Source of the DNA: Candidatus Omnitrophota bacterium
GTDB lineage: Bacteria; Omnitrophota; Gorgyraeia; JABMSB01
NCBI GenBank assembly: GCA_013202205.1
Contig: JABMSB010000087.1
Coordinates: 1 to 33,946, forward strand
Length of the DNA: 33,946 bases
Direction of reading: 5' to 3'
The position numbers were made by a program, and so were the translations under genes. This document shows positions 8,660 to 17,657 of this stretch, one piece after another (the first letter of the stretch is position 1; the number at the start of each line of letters is the position of its first letter). The notes beneath the pieces are model-generated. The model saw only the letters and a list, made by a program, of their open reading frames with translations. It had not been told where the DNA came from and ran no database searches.

Positions 8660-9879
8660 TGAAAATGGTTAAGACGTCTAGCAGTCAGTTTCAGAAACTC
8701 ATAGACCGAAACGGTTCCCAGAAGAAGCGTATATATGAGACGGTTCGCAGGATCGTCGATGATGTGCGGCTCCATGGGGATGATGCTGTAGCCAAGTATA
8801 CAAAGAAGTTTGATAAGATCAAGCTGCAGCCAAAAGAGTTTAAGGTGACTGAGCGCGAGATCAGCAGGGCATATGGTGAGATCAACCCCGACTTTGTAAA
8901 TACGCTAAAGGTCATCAGCAACAACATAAATCGCTTCTATAAGAAACAGCTGAAGAAGGGGTGGAGGACAAAAGACGAAGACGGTATTATCCTGGGTGAG
9001 AAATATACCCCTATTGAGACGGTGGGTGTCTATATACCGAGTGGAACAGTACCGCTCGTATCAAGTGTATATATGACCGTATTGCCGGCTAAGATCGCAG
9101 GGGTGGAGAGGATAGTCCTGGTTACGCCGCCAAATGAGCATAAGTCTATTGACTCGCACATCCTCGCTGTAGCAAACCTTCTCGATGTAAAAGAGATATA
9201 CAAAATAGGAGGCGCGCAGGCCATAGCAGCCCTTGCTTTCGGGACTAAGACGATACCGAAGGTCGATAAGATAGTCGGCCCGGGTAACCAGTATGTTACA
9301 GAGGCGAAGAGGCAAGTCTTCGGTTACGTCGATATAGATATGATGGCGGGCCCGAGCGAAGTGGTGATCATTGCCGACCAGAGCGTCGACCCAAAGTATG
9401 TCATAGCCGATCTCAGGGCACAGTCAGAACACTTTAAGGGGCTATCTATACTCGTTACGAAATCGAAGAAGCTCGTCAAGGCGGTTAAGTCAGAGGTCGA
9501 TAAAGGGTATATAGTCTTTGTCAAGAATCAAAAAGAGGCAATAGACGTAGCAAATAGGCTTGCGCCCGAGCACTTGCAGATAATGACGAAGACCCCACAG
9601 AAGCTTATAAAGAATATAAGGAACGCCGGGGCCATCTTTGTGGGCCCGTATTCTCCGACAGCGATCGGTGATTATGTCGCGGGCCCAAGCCACGTTCTTC
9701 CTACGGGCGGAACGGCGAGGTTCTATTCGGGATTGGGTGTGAATAATTTCATGAAGAGTTCACACATTATCTCGTATACGAAGAAGGCGCTTGAGGGCGC
9801 GCGTGAATCTGTTGAGAAGGTTGCTTCATTGGAAGGGCTGATGAAGCACTTAGACTCTATTAAAGTAAGGTTTGAGTAA
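8656..9879 (+). CDS. hisD: Histidinol dehydrogenase
   Basis: HisD carries out the last two steps of histidine synthesis, oxidising L-histidinol to L-histidine with two NAD+. The 407-residue protein is slightly shorter than most (about 430). It contains the family blocks VGPGNQYVTEAKRQVFG, MAGPSEVVIIAD, DLRAQSEH (metal and substrate residues) and GPSHVLPTGGTARFYSGLG. The start ATG overlaps the alaS stop as ATGA. It opens the histidine block of the run and is separated from hisB by 12 bp with a strong AGGGGGAG ribosome binding site. Confidence 0.97.
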   Translation: MMKMVKTSSSQFQKLIDRNGSQKKRIYETVRRIVDDVRLHGDDAVAKYTKKFDKIKLQPKEFKVTEREISRAYGEINPDFVNTLKVISNNINRFYKKQLKKGWRTKDEDGIILGEKYTPIETVGVYIPSGTVPLVSSVYMTVLPAKIAGVERIVLVTPPNEHKSIDSHILAVANLLDVKEIYKIGGAQAIAALAFGTKTIPKVDKIVGPGNQYVTEAKRQVFGYVDIDMMAGPSEVVIIADQSVDPKYVIADLRAQSEHFKGLSILVTKSKKLVKAVKSEVDKGYIVFVKNQKEAIDVANRLAPEHLQIMTKTPQKLIKNIRNAGAIFVGPYSPTAIGDYVAGPSHVLPTGGTARFYSGLGVNNFMKSSHIISYTKKALEGARESVEKVASLEGLMKHLDSIKVRFE

Positions 9880-9891
9880 AAGGGGGAGACG

Positions 9892-10482
9892 ATGAAAAAA
9901 CGGAGCGCTACCTGTAAACGCAAGACATCAGAGACGGACGTATCGATCAAGCTCGTCATCGACGGTAGGGGTCTATCTAAGGTAGATACCGGCATAGGGT
10001 TTCTTGACCACATGCTGACGCTATTTACTAAACACGGGTTATTCGATCTGACCCTGAAGGCAAAGGGCGATCTGAATGTCGATATTCACCACACCAATGA
10101 GGACGTGGGTATATGTCTTGGGGAAGCTTTTAGTAAAGCCATGGGCAAAAAGGCAGGGATGCGCCGTTTTGGTTTGGGGTATTGCCCCATGGAAGAGGCG
10201 CTTGTGCGTGTTGCGATCGACATAAGCGGCAGGCCCTCCTTAAATTTTATCGAGATGATCAATCTCGGCGAGGTGGAGGGGTACAGCCTGCGCGATGTCA
10301 GACATTTTCTCGAGGCATTCTGCCGCACAAGCGGCATAAACATGTCTATAGGCATTAAAGCCGGTAACGATATGCACCACATCCTTGAATCGCTCTTTAA
10401 ATCATTAGCGCGCGCAGTAGATGAAGCTACAAAGATAGATGCGCGCGTGAAAGGGATCCCGTCTACCAAAGGCAGGCTATGA
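9892..10482 (+). CDS. hisB: Imidazoleglycerol-phosphate dehydratase
   Basis: This enzyme removes water from imidazole glycerol phosphate to give imidazole acetol phosphate. At 196 residues it is the single-domain form, without the fused histidinol phosphatase of enterobacteria. Metal-binding histidine motifs are visible as GFLDHML, DIHHTNEDVG, RHFLEAF and GNDMHHILES. The tandem half-repeats of the fold can be seen in the paired DHM and MHHI segments. Its stop overlaps the hisH start (ATGA at 10479-10482), as expected for proteins made together. Confidence 0.98.
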   Translation: MKKRSATCKRKTSETDVSIKLVIDGRGLSKVDTGIGFLDHMLTLFTKHGLFDLTLKAKGDLNVDIHHTNEDVGICLGEAFSKAMGKKAGMRRFGLGYCPMEEALVRVAIDISGRPSLNFIEMINLGEVEGYSLRDVRHFLEAFCRTSGINMSIGIKAGNDMHHILESLFKSLARAVDEATKIDARVKGIPSTKGRL

Positions 10483-11084
10483 TCGCTGTAATAGATTATG
10501 GTATGGGTAACCTGCGCAGTGTTGAGAAGGCCTTGCAGAGTGTGGGCGGCGATGCGCGTGTTACGTCATCACCTTCTGATATCACGTCTGCCGAGCGGAT
10601 AGTCCTCCCCGGAGTAGGCGCATTTAAATGTGCGATGGAGGAGCTGAGGCAGCGGGATCTTATAACACCTATACTCGACGGGTTCAAGAAAAACAAACCT
10701 TATCTCGGTATCTGTTTAGGGTTGCAGCTCCTTTTAAGTGAGAGTGAAGAGGCCCCGGGTACCCCCGGGTTAGGCCTTATACCGGGGAGAGTCAGGCGTT
10801 TTTCCACAGCCGGCATAAAAGTGCCGCACATGGGGTGGAATTCGGTCAAGATCAAGAAAGATGGCTGCCCGCTCTTAACCGGAATAAAGGACGCGAGCCA
10901 TTTTTATTTCGTCCACTCTTATTATGCCGATCCGGAGGAGAAGACGATTGTAATGGCAACCACTCAGTACGGTTGTGAGTTTGCTTCAATGATATGGAAG
11001 GATAATATCTTTGCTATGCAGTTTCACCCGGAAAAGAGCCAGGGAATAGGACTTAAGGTCCTTGAGAATTTTGTGAAGTGTTAG
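10479..11084 (+). CDS. hisH: Imidazole glycerol phosphate synthase, glutaminase subunit
   Basis: HisH releases ammonia from glutamine and passes it to HisF in the IGP synthase complex. The 201-residue class I amidotransferase has the nucleophile Cys79 in GICLGLQ and the His183-Pro-Glu185 pair in FHPEKSQ. The N-terminal IDYGMGNLRSV block is diagnostic for HisH rather than TrpG or PabA. The gene overlaps hisB by 4 bp. Unlike the tight junctions before it, it is followed by a 111-bp gap holding a repeat copy and a small inverted repeat before hisA. Confidence 0.97.
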   Translation: MIAVIDYGMGNLRSVEKALQSVGGDARVTSSPSDITSAERIVLPGVGAFKCAMEELRQRDLITPILDGFKKNKPYLGICLGLQLLLSESEEAPGTPGLGLIPGRVRRFSTAGIKVPHMGWNSVKIKKDGCPLLTGIKDASHFYFVHSYYADPEEKTIVMATTQYGCEFASMIWKDNIFAMQFHPEKSQGIGLKVLENFVKC

Positions 11085-11093
11085 CGGTTTTCC

Positions 11094-11114
11094 AGGGGGA
11101 GGTAAGATCCCCCT
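11094..11114 (+). repeat. Perfect 7-bp inverted repeat between hisH and hisA
   Basis: AGGGGGA (11094-11100) and TCCCCCT (11108-11114) are perfect inverted repeats with a 7-nt loop, 10 bp after the hisH stop. The stem is GC-rich, but the following bases (TAACTATGG) are not a T-run, so an intrinsic terminator is not convincing. The second arm could also pair with the downstream AGGGGA near 11127-11132, giving two mutually exclusive stems. Confidence 0.5.
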
Positions 11115-11131
11115 TAACTATGGCATAGGGG

Positions 11132-11188
11132 ACAGATCCCCGATTGGGTTTGGGGCAGATCTCCGATTGGAAGTAGAAACGTCTTGGG
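11132..11188 (-). repeat. Repeat arm, copy B (single arm, between hisH and hisA)
   Basis: Read on the minus strand from 11188 to 11132, this 57-bp stretch matches the left arm of copy A and copy C with only a few differences. It contains two direct copies of the CAATCGGGGATCTG-type motif. Unlike copy A, no second inverted arm is present. It lies within a gene block that is otherwise tightly packed and ends 7 bp before the hisA ATG, so the leader and ribosome binding region of hisA are largely repeat-derived. Confidence 0.85.
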
Positions 11189-11195
11189 TGTGGGA

Positions 11196-11918
11196 ATGTT
11201 AATTATACCGGCAGTTGACATAAAGGATGGGAAGGTCGTTAGGCTGACGAGAGGCGAGTTTGACTCATCGAAGGTCTATGGGGATGATCCTGTTGCCATG
11301 GCCGGTAAGTGGGCTGGTGAAGGAGCAGAGCTCATCCATGTCGTCGATCTTGATGGCGCGCTCTTGGGCAAGCCATCGAGCACGGAAGCGATAAAGAGAA
11401 TAGCCAAATCGGTCAAGGTCGATATTGAGGTTGGAGGCGGGTTGCGGGATCTTGAGTCTATCGCCGAACTCCTCGATGCCGGGGTAAAGCGGGTTGTGCT
11501 TGGGACGCGCGCACTCGATAAGCTATTTGTAGAGGAAGCGCTTAAGAAGTTTACGGCAGATAAGATAGTAGTCGGCCTCGATGTAAAAGACGGACGTGTC
11601 GCAGCCAAAGGGTGGATCGAGACGAGCGAAGTAAAGCCGGTCGATGTGGCGACAGCTGTTGAGGAAGCCGGGGTTAAGACCATTATATATACCGATATTC
11701 AGCGCGACGGTACCATGGCCGGGCCGAACGTGAAGGCCATGGAGGAGCTTTGTGACTGGGTCGGCATGGAGATAATTGCCTCTGGGGGCATATCGTCACT
11801 AAGCGATCTTTTGGAGTTGAAGAGACTAGAGAAGAAGGGTGTTGTGGGTGCCATCGTTGGCAGATCCTTATATGAAGGCAGATTCCTTCTTAAAGACGCG
11901 ATAACGGCGTGCAATTGA
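11196..11918 (+). CDS. hisA: Phosphoribosylformimino-5-aminoimidazole carboxamide ribotide (ProFAR) isomerase
   Basis: HisA opens the ribose of ProFAR in an Amadori-type rearrangement, producing the substrate of HisF. I chose the ATG at 11196 instead of the track's TTG at 11184. The protein then begins [17 protein letters not shown] like other HisA proteins, and the TTG lies inside the repeat. The product has 240 residues. Catalytic Asp8 is in AVDIKDG and the second Asp is in [14 protein letters not shown]. The phosphate-binding EVGGGLR and ASGGISS segments of the (beta/alpha)8 barrel are present. The upstream GGGTGTGGGA is a weak ribosome binding site. Confidence 0.96.
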   Translation: MLIIPAVDIKDGKVVRLTRGEFDSSKVYGDDPVAMAGKWAGEGAELIHVVDLDGALLGKPSSTEAIKRIAKSVKVDIEVGGGLRDLESIAELLDAGVKRVVLGTRALDKLFVEEALKKFTADKIVVGLDVKDGRVAAKGWIETSEVKPVDVATAVEEAGVKTIIYTDIQRDGTMAGPNVKAMEELCDWVGMEIIASGGISSLSDLLELKRLEKKGVVGAIVGRSLYEGRFLLKDAITACN

Positions 11919-11925
11919 GATTATT

Positions 11926-12690
11926 ATGCTGACAAAGAGAATTATACCGTGCCTTGACATGAAAGACGGCAGGGTCGTCAAGGGGATAAATTTTGTAAAC
12001 CTGCGCGATGCCGGTGATCCGGTTGAGCAGGCCTCTATATACGACAAAGAAGGGGCCGATGAGCTCGTCTTTCTCGATATCGGCGCGACGGTAGAGAACC
12101 GTGATATCATGATCGATGTTGTACGCCGCACCGCTGAGTCGGTATTTATGCCGCTTACGGTAGGTGGCGGTGTACGCGATCTAGACGATGTCAGGACCCT
12201 TCTTTCGGCAGGTGCCGATAAGGTCTCGATAAATACCGCGGCAGTGCGTGATCCGGAATTTATCAGGAAGGCATCTCAGCGTTTTGGCAGCCAGTGCATA
12301 GTATTGGCCATAGATGCCAAGAGGGTGAAGAAGGGTGAAAAAGAATGGAAGGTCTATGTAGTCGGTGGGACGATACCCACGGCCATAGATGCGGTAAAGT
12401 GGGCCGTAGAAGGCGCGAAACGCGGCGCCGGAGAAATACTCCTGACGAGCATGGATTACGACGGGACTAAACAGGGGTATGACATTGAGCTGACACGCAC
12501 CATTTCAGAGGCTGTATCTATTCCGGTCATTGCATCAGGAGGCGCGGGCAGCCCGGAACACTTTTACGAGGTTTTAGCAAAAGGCAAGGCCGATGCGGTT
12601 CTGGCGGCTTCCATATTTCACTACAAGGAATATTCGATTAATGATACGAAGAAGTATTTAAAGGAGAAAGGGGTTGAGATCAGGTTATGA
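11926..12690 (+). CDS. hisF: Imidazole glycerol phosphate synthase, cyclase subunit
   Basis: HisF uses ammonia from HisH to convert PRFAR into imidazole glycerol phosphate and AICAR. The 254-residue (beta/alpha)8 barrel shows catalytic Asp11 in [15 protein letters not shown] and the second catalytic Asp in [15 protein letters not shown]. The phosphate sites TVGGGVRD and [11 protein letters not shown] are also clear. It starts 7 bp after hisA without a strong ribosome binding site, and overlaps hisI by 4 bp (ATGA at 12687-12690). Confidence 0.98.
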   Translation: MLTKRIIPCLDMKDGRVVKGINFVNLRDAGDPVEQASIYDKEGADELVFLDIGATVENRDIMIDVVRRTAESVFMPLTVGGGVRDLDDVRTLLSAGADKVSINTAAVRDPEFIRKASQRFGSQCIVLAIDAKRVKKGEKEWKVYVVGGTIPTAIDAVKWAVEGAKRGAGEILLTSMDYDGTKQGYDIELTRTISEAVSIPVIASGGAGSPEHFYEVLAKGKADAVLAASIFHYKEYSINDTKKYLKEKGVEIRL

Positions 12691-13085
12691 GCGTAGATGA
12701 TCTTATCAAGTCACTCAATTTTAATGATAAAGGTTTGATCCCGTCCATAATCCAGGATGACGCGACGGGCAAGGTCTTGACACTCTGTTATATGAACGAA
12801 GCGGCGCTGAGGAAGACCTTTGAAGAGGGCAGGATATATCTATTTCGGCGCTCTAGAAGCATGTTGATGATGAAGGGCAGTACATCCGGCCATGTGCAGA
12901 TAGTTAAAAAGATCTATATCGATTGCGCTGAGAATTCACTCCTTTTCCGTATTGAACAAAAAGGCGGGGCATGCCACGCCGGTTGGTTTACCTGCTACTA
13001 TAGAGAGACGGATCGAGCCGGCAAAGTAAAGGTAGTTGAGAAGAAGGTATTTGAGCCCAGCAAAGTCTATACCCAGGGGAGATAA
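12687..13085 (+). CDS. hisI: Phosphoribosyl-AMP cyclohydrolase
   Basis: HisI opens the adenine ring of phosphoribosyl-AMP. At 132 residues it is the single-function form, with no HisE (pyrophosphohydrolase) domain attached. Family blocks are [28 protein letters not shown], the metal-binding [10 protein letters not shown] and the zinc-site [13 protein letters not shown]. It overlaps hisF by 4 bp and ends 2 bp before trpE, which links the histidine and tryptophan blocks. No hisE, hisG or hisC lies in the window, so these must be elsewhere if the pathway is complete. Confidence 0.97.
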   Translation: MSVDDLIKSLNFNDKGLIPSIIQDDATGKVLTLCYMNEAALRKTFEEGRIYLFRRSRSMLMMKGSTSGHVQIVKKIYIDCAENSLLFRIEQKGGACHAGWFTCYYRETDRAGKVKVVEKKVFEPSKVYTQGR

Positions 13086-13087
13086 CG

Positions 13088-14572
13088 ATGTACTATCCAT
13101 CGAAAGAAGAGTTTATAAAATTATCCGAGCAGGGTAACCTGATACCCGTGTACAGGGAGATCATCGCGGATATGGATACACCTGTGTCAGCCTTCAGCAA
13201 GATAGATAAGGGTAATTATTCGTACCTGCTTGAGTCGGTTGAGCAGGGGGAGCGGATAGGACGTTATTCTTTTCTTGGATCGAATCCATCTCTGGTTATT
13301 ACGACAAAAGGTAGCGAGGTAACGATCGAAGAAGGCAATAAGAAAAGGAAGATATCAGCCGATGGCGATCCACTTAAAGTGCTTAAAGAGGAATTGGCGC
13401 GTTACAAGTTTATCCACACAAAAGGCCTTCCGCGATTCTGCGGCGGCTTAGTTGGATATGCCGGGTATGATATGGTCAGGTTCTTTGAGAAGCTGCCTGA
13501 CAAAAATCCTGATGACTTAAATGTGCCGGATTCAGTCTGGATGCTAACGGATACGATTCTTATATTTGACCACATAGACCACAAGATAAAGATAGTATCG
13601 AATGCGCACCTGACTCCAAAGAAGAAGCCGTCGGTTGTTTATGACCAGGCGGTTGCTCAGATAGATAGGATAGCGAAGGCGCTTGCCAAGCCTCTTAAGC
13701 CGGAGAAGAAGGTGAGCCATAGGCCTAATAAGCTTTCGATCCGCTCCAATGTCACTAAACCTAAATTCATTGCGGCTGTCAAGAAGGCAAAAGAATATAT
13801 AAAAGCGGGGGACATTATCCAGGTTGTTCTCTCCCAGAGGTTCAGTACTACGATAAATGAGAAGCCGTTTTATATCTATAGGGCGCTCCGTTCTGTGAAC
13901 CCGTCGCCATATATGTTCTATCTGAACATGAAGGATATTAAGCTGGTCGGCTCATCCCCCGAGATATTGGTCAGATGCGAGGAGGGGTTAGTGCAGACGC
14001 GTCCCATTGCGGGTACGCGCAGGCGCGGCGAGACACCGGATGAAGATGTAAAGCTTGAAAAGGAGCTGTTGGCCGACCCGAAAGAGCGGGCAGAGCATAT
14101 TATGCTGGTCGATTTGGGCAGGAATGATCTTGGCAGGGTATGTGAATTTGATACGGTCGATGTAAACGATTTTATGATAGTCGAGAGATATTCCCACGTG
14201 ATGCATATTGTAACCGATGTCACGGGCCAGCTCGACCCTGAGAAGGATATATTTGATACGATCCGTGCGACATTCCCGGCAGGGACCGTTGCCGGCGCGC
14301 CGAAGATACGCGCCATGGAGATAATAGACGAACTCGAGACGAGCAAGCGCGGCCCATACGCCGGTTGCGTTGGGTATATAAGCTTCTCAGGCAATATAGA
14401 TACATGTATCACGATAAGGACGATCTTAGTCAAGGGCAAGACGGCTTATGTCCAGGCAGGTGCAGGCATCGTAGCCGATTCCCAGCCGGCAAAGGAGTAT
14501 GACGAGTCGGTCAATAAGGCAAAGGGCATGTTCCGCGCCATCGAAGTAGCACAGAGAGGATTGGAGAAATAA
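13088..14572 (+). CDS. trpE: Anthranilate synthase component I
   Basis: TrpE joins chorismate and ammonia to form anthranilate. The 494-residue protein has the tryptophan-binding LLES motif at 47-50, so feedback inhibition by tryptophan is likely. The chorismate-utilising domain shows QTRPIAGTRRRG, DLGRNDLGRV, RYSHVMHIVTDVTG, FPAGTVAGAPKIRAMEII and the terminal QAGAGIVADSQPAKEY. It starts 2 bp after hisI with AGGGGAG upstream. No leader peptide or attenuator can fit there, so any tryptophan control must act at the enzyme level or far upstream. Confidence 0.97.
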   Translation: MYYPSKEEFIKLSEQGNLIPVYREIIADMDTPVSAFSKIDKGNYSYLLESVEQGERIGRYSFLGSNPSLVITTKGSEVTIEEGNKKRKISADGDPLKVLKEELARYKFIHTKGLPRFCGGLVGYAGYDMVRFFEKLPDKNPDDLNVPDSVWMLTDTILIFDHIDHKIKIVSNAHLTPKKKPSVVYDQAVAQIDRIAKALAKPLKPEKKVSHRPNKLSIRSNVTKPKFIAAVKKAKEYIKAGDIIQVVLSQRFSTTINEKPFYIYRALRSVNPSPYMFYLNMKDIKLVGSSPEILVRCEEGLVQTRPIAGTRRRGETPDEDVKLEKELLADPKERAEHIMLVDLGRNDLGRVCEFDTVDVNDFMIVERYSHVMHIVTDVTGQLDPEKDIFDTIRATFPAGTVAGAPKIRAMEIIDELETSKRGPYAGCVGYISFSGNIDTCITIRTILVKGKTAYVQAGAGIVADSQPAKEYDESVNKAKGMFRAIEVAQRGLEK

Positions 14573-14595
14573 CAATTTAAGGAGAAGATGATTTT

Positions 14596-15165
14596 ATGAT
14601 CCTCATGATTGATAATTACGACTCGTTTACATACAACCTTGTGCAATATCTCGGTGAGCTCGGCGCCGATCTTAAGGTGGTGCGTAATGATAAGATCACG
14701 GTAGGGGAGATTATACTGCTTAAGCCTGAGAAGATCGTTATATCTCCGGGCCCTGGCACGCCGAAAGATGCTGGAATATCTTGCGAGACAATAAAATTCT
14801 TTGCGGGCAGGATACCTGTGCTCGGTGTCTGTCTGGGGCACCAGTGTATAGCAGAGGTCTTTGGCGGCAAGGTGGTGCGAGCAGAAAAGCTAATGCATGG
14901 CAAGACCTCATCTGTCTATCATGACAGTAAAAACATATTCGAAGATGTTGCAAATCCATTTGAGGCGACGCGATACCATTCCCTCATAGTGCAGAGAGAG
15001 GGGTTGCCGGATCTTTTTGAGGTAACGGCAGAGACAGAGGATGCCGAGATAATGGCGATCAAGTATAAGCGCTTTCCTTTGTGGGGGGTGCAGTTCCATC
15101 CTGAATCTATATTGACCAAAGAGGGTAAGAAGATATTAGCCAATTTTTTGCATCAGAGGGCGTAA
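14596..15165 (+). CDS. trpG: Anthranilate synthase component II (glutamine amidotransferase)
   Basis: TrpG supplies ammonia to TrpE from glutamine. The 189-residue class I amidotransferase shows [15 protein letters not shown] at the N terminus, nucleophile Cys79 in GVCLGHQ, and His168-Pro-Glu170 in FHPESILT. It is separate, not fused to TrpD. Proteins of this type sometimes also serve PabB in folate synthesis; the operon position favours TrpG. An AAGGAGA site lies about 10 bp upstream of the chosen ATG. Only 1 bp separates it from trpD. Confidence 0.95.
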   Translation: MILMIDNYDSFTYNLVQYLGELGADLKVVRNDKITVGEIILLKPEKIVISPGPGTPKDAGISCETIKFFAGRIPVLGVCLGHQCIAEVFGGKVVRAEKLMHGKTSSVYHDSKNIFEDVANPFEATRYHSLIVQREGLPDLFEVTAETEDAEIMAIKYKRFPLWGVQFHPESILTKEGKKILANFLHQRA

Positions 15166-15166
15166 T

Positions 15167-16177
15167 ATGATCAAGGAGATGATCGAAAAGATCGACCGGA
15201 AGTCAGATCTCAGCCAAAAAGAGGCAGAGTTGGTGATGGAAGAGATTATGACAGGAAATGCCTCACCGGAGGATATGAGTGCTTTTTTGCTTGCCCTACG
15301 CAAAAAAGGGGAGGCGATAGACGAGATAACAGGTGCCGCGAGCATCATGCGTAAGCACGCCACAAAGATAAGCGTCAGCGCAAAAAATGTCCTCGATACG
15401 TGTGGTACGGGAGGCGACGGCGCCCACACATTTAATATATCGACAATATCCGCATTCGTTGCAGCGGGCGCAGGTGTAGTCGTAGCAAAACACGGCAATC
15501 GCTCAGTCTCATCTAAGTGCGGGAGTGCAGATATTCTTAAAGCTCTCGGCGTAAACATAGAGTGTGATACTAAGAAGGTAGAGGCTTGTATAGCTGAGGT
15601 GGGGATCGGTTTTCTCTTTGCCCCGCTCTTGCATGGCGCAATGAAGCATGCTATGCCGGTCAGAAAGAAGTTAGGTGTCCGGACTATATTCAATATATTG
15701 GGCCCACTGACCAATCCTGCCGGCGCACGCCACCAGCTTTTGGGCGTCTTTGACGGGTCATTGACAAAACAACTGGCCAATGTATTAGGAAAACTGGGTT
15801 CGACTCATGTATTGGTTGTCCATGGCGATGATGGGCTCGATGAGGTCACTACCACAACCGATACAGTTGTTTCAGAGCTTATAAACGGGGTGGTCAAGAC
15901 ATATAAGATCAATCCGCGAGATTTCGGCATAGAAGTTGCCAAACCAAAAGATCTTACGGGTGGAGATACTTTAGTCAATAAAGGAATTGCCGAGGAAATA
16001 TTGGCAGGCAAAAAAGGGCCGCATAGAGATATCGTAATCCTGAACGCGGGTTGCGCGATATACGCTGCCGATAAGGCCAAGGATATAAAGAGTGGCATCG
16101 AGATGGCAAATGAGGCGATAGATTCCGGTAAGGCGTTACAGAAATTGAAAACCCTAATAGATTTTACCAATAAGTGA
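15167..16177 (+). CDS. trpD: Anthranilate phosphoribosyltransferase
   Basis: TrpD transfers the phosphoribosyl group of PRPP to anthranilate. The 336-residue protein has the usual length and the hallmark DTCGTGGDGAHTFNIST and KHGNRSVSSKCGSAD segments that bind PRPP and anthranilate. FNILGPLTNPAGARHQLLGV is also typical. The N-terminal four-helix part includes the family's EEIMTGNASPEDMSAFLLAL. The gene follows trpG by 1 bp and is followed by trpC after 9 bp. Confidence 0.98.
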   Translation: MIKEMIEKIDRKSDLSQKEAELVMEEIMTGNASPEDMSAFLLALRKKGEAIDEITGAASIMRKHATKISVSAKNVLDTCGTGGDGAHTFNISTISAFVAAGAGVVVAKHGNRSVSSKCGSADILKALGVNIECDTKKVEACIAEVGIGFLFAPLLHGAMKHAMPVRKKLGVRTIFNILGPLTNPAGARHQLLGVFDGSLTKQLANVLGKLGSTHVLVVHGDDGLDEVTTTTDTVVSELINGVVKTYKINPRDFGIEVAKPKDLTGGDTLVNKGIAEEILAGKKGPHRDIVILNAGCAIYAADKAKDIKSGIEMANEAIDSGKALQKLKTLIDFTNK

Positions 16178-16186
16178 GAAAAGACA

Positions 16187-16969
16187 ATGTTCTTATCAGA
16201 GATATTGGCACAGAAGAAGAAAGAGGTTGAGCAGCATAAGGGCACATTACCGCAGAGGGAACTTCTCCTAGCGATGGAGTCGCTCGATGCGCGCCGCAAC
16301 TTCGCGCAGGCGATATCGGACCCGCACCACATAGGCCTGATCGCAGAAATCAAGAGGAAGTCCCCCTCGGCCGGAATCCTCTGCAAGGATTTCTATCCTG
16401 AGCGCATCGCGAGGATATACGAAGCCAATGGTGCAGCTGCGATCTCCGTCTTGACGGATGAGAATTTCTTTGGCGGCAATCTGGGCCATCTGAAAGAGGT
16501 GAAGAAGAGTTGCACCCTACCGATATTGAGAAAAGATTTTATTATAGATGAGTACCAGATATATGAATCGGCTTATTACGGTGCCGATGCGATACTTCTG
16601 ATAGCCAATATACTTACTGAAGGTGAAATTCGAAAGTTCCAGAGCGTGGCTAAAGATCTGGGACTTGGAATTCTGGTGGAGGCCCATAGCGAAGAGGATA
16701 TGTCTAAGGCACTCTCCGCAAAGTCAGCGGTTATAGGTATAAATAACAGAGATCTCCACACGTTTAAGGTAGATCTTGAGACTACCTCAAATCTTATCCG
16801 GATGATTCCGGAAGGCACGCGGATCATCTCAGAGAGCGGTATTAAGAGGTTTGAGGACGTGATGTTTTTAAAAAGCCTGGGCGTAAACGCCGTGCTCATA
16901 GGTGAGGCGTTTATGAAATCCAATGATATAGGTAGTGAAGTACGTCAGGTTATGGGACTGGTCTTATAA
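16187..16969 (+). CDS. trpC: Indole-3-glycerol phosphate synthase
   Basis: TrpC closes the indole ring of carboxyphenylaminodeoxyribulose phosphate with loss of CO2. The 260-residue barrel contains EIKRKSPSAG with the catalytic Lys, ILRKDFIIDEYQIYES, IGINNRDLHTFKVDLE and SESGIKRFEDV. It is not fused to TrpF, unlike in E. coli. After the stop there is a 69-bp gap before trpF, one of the few wider junctions of the run. Confidence 0.98.
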   Translation: MFLSEILAQKKKEVEQHKGTLPQRELLLAMESLDARRNFAQAISDPHHIGLIAEIKRKSPSAGILCKDFYPERIARIYEANGAAAISVLTDENFFGGNLGHLKEVKKSCTLPILRKDFIIDEYQIYESAYYGADAILLIANILTEGEIRKFQSVAKDLGLGILVEAHSEEDMSKALSAKSAVIGINNRDLHTFKVDLETTSNLIRMIPEGTRIISESGIKRFEDVMFLKSLGVNAVLIGEAFMKSNDIGSEVRQVMGLVL

Positions 16970-17038
16970 TAGATATCCTAAAATGCGCATATGTGCAGGT
17001 GTCGATGGCTAAAATGCAATTAAGGTTATGGGGTTAGG

Positions 17039-17656
17039 ATGACGCTTGTTAAGATTTGCGGCATAACTAACTCCCGGGATGCGGATACGGCTGTAAAGGC
17101 AGGGGCTGATGCCCTCGGGTTTGTCTTTTGGCGTAAGAGTCCGCGTGCCATCGATCTGGCCACGGCGCAAGGAATCATAAAGGACCTGCCTCCCTCCGTC
17201 TGCAAGGTGGCTCTTTTTGTAGATGAAGATAAGGAGAGAGTCCGGGAGACAATTTCATTGATGGGAGTCGATACGATACAGTTGCACGGAAACGAATCAC
17301 CGGAATATTGTGACGGTTTCAAGGGTCTCAGGATAATCAAGGCCTTCAGGATGAAAGATGAGGCCGTGCTCGATAGTATCAAGAAATACAAAACAGACTA
17401 TCTTCTCCTGGACGCTTATGTTGAAGGGGTCCCGGGTGGCAGTGGTGAACAATTTAACTGGGATCTGGCTGTCCGGGCAAAAGGGTGCGGCAAACCGATT
17501 ATCCTTGCGGGAGGCCTTAATCCCGGCAATATAAAGGAAGCTATAAAGAGAGTAGATCCATTCATGGTAGATGTTTCGAGTGGGGTGGAGACGGCGCCCG
17601 GTGAAAAGGATCCGAAATTGATCGAAAAGTTCATAAAAACAGTGAAAGGCGAATAA
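17039..17656 (+). CDS. trpF: Phosphoribosylanthranilate isomerase
   Basis: TrpF performs the Amadori rearrangement of phosphoribosylanthranilate. The 205-residue barrel starts [15 protein letters not shown], with the catalytic Cys in KICGIT. It also shows [47 protein letters not shown] (with the catalytic Asp) and [10 protein letters not shown], followed by VDVSSGVE. It is a free-standing protein and ends 1 bp before trpB. The start is the ATG after GGGGTTAGG. Confidence 0.97.
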   Translation: MTLVKICGITNSRDADTAVKAGADALGFVFWRKSPRAIDLATAQGIIKDLPPSVCKVALFVDEDKERVRETISLMGVDTIQLHGNESPEYCDGFKGLRIIKAFRMKDEAVLDSIKKYKTDYLLLDAYVEGVPGGSGEQFNWDLAVRAKGCGKPIILAGGLNPGNIKEAIKRVDPFMVDVSSGVETAPGEKDPKLIEKFIKTVKGE

Positions 17657-17657
17657 T

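Noticed and set aside
8293-8775. 160-residue minus-strand ORF opposite the alaS-hisD junction
   Set aside because: The poly-proline segment is just the complement of the glycine-rich AlaRS end; no independent support.
11184-11195. TTG start for hisA
   Set aside because: It lies in the repeat arm and adds four residues (MGVG) not seen at HisA N termini.
13086-13087. Trp attenuator before trpE
   Set aside because: Only 2 bp separate hisI from trpE, so a leader peptide and terminator cannot fit.
15136-15780. 214-residue minus-strand ORF opposite trpD
   Set aside because: It lies wholly within a well-supported trpD and has a composition typical of an antisense shadow; no family motif or ribosome binding site.
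15805-16386. 193-residue minus-strand ORF opposite trpD and trpC
   Set aside because: Shadow of two confident genes, with Ser/Ile-rich low-information sequence.
16970-17038. CTAAAATGC direct repeat (16978-16986, 17009-17017) and near-palindrome GCGCATATGTGC between trpC and trpF
   Set aside because: Short and possibly chance; no clear hairpin with T-run, no promoter and no reading frame of note.
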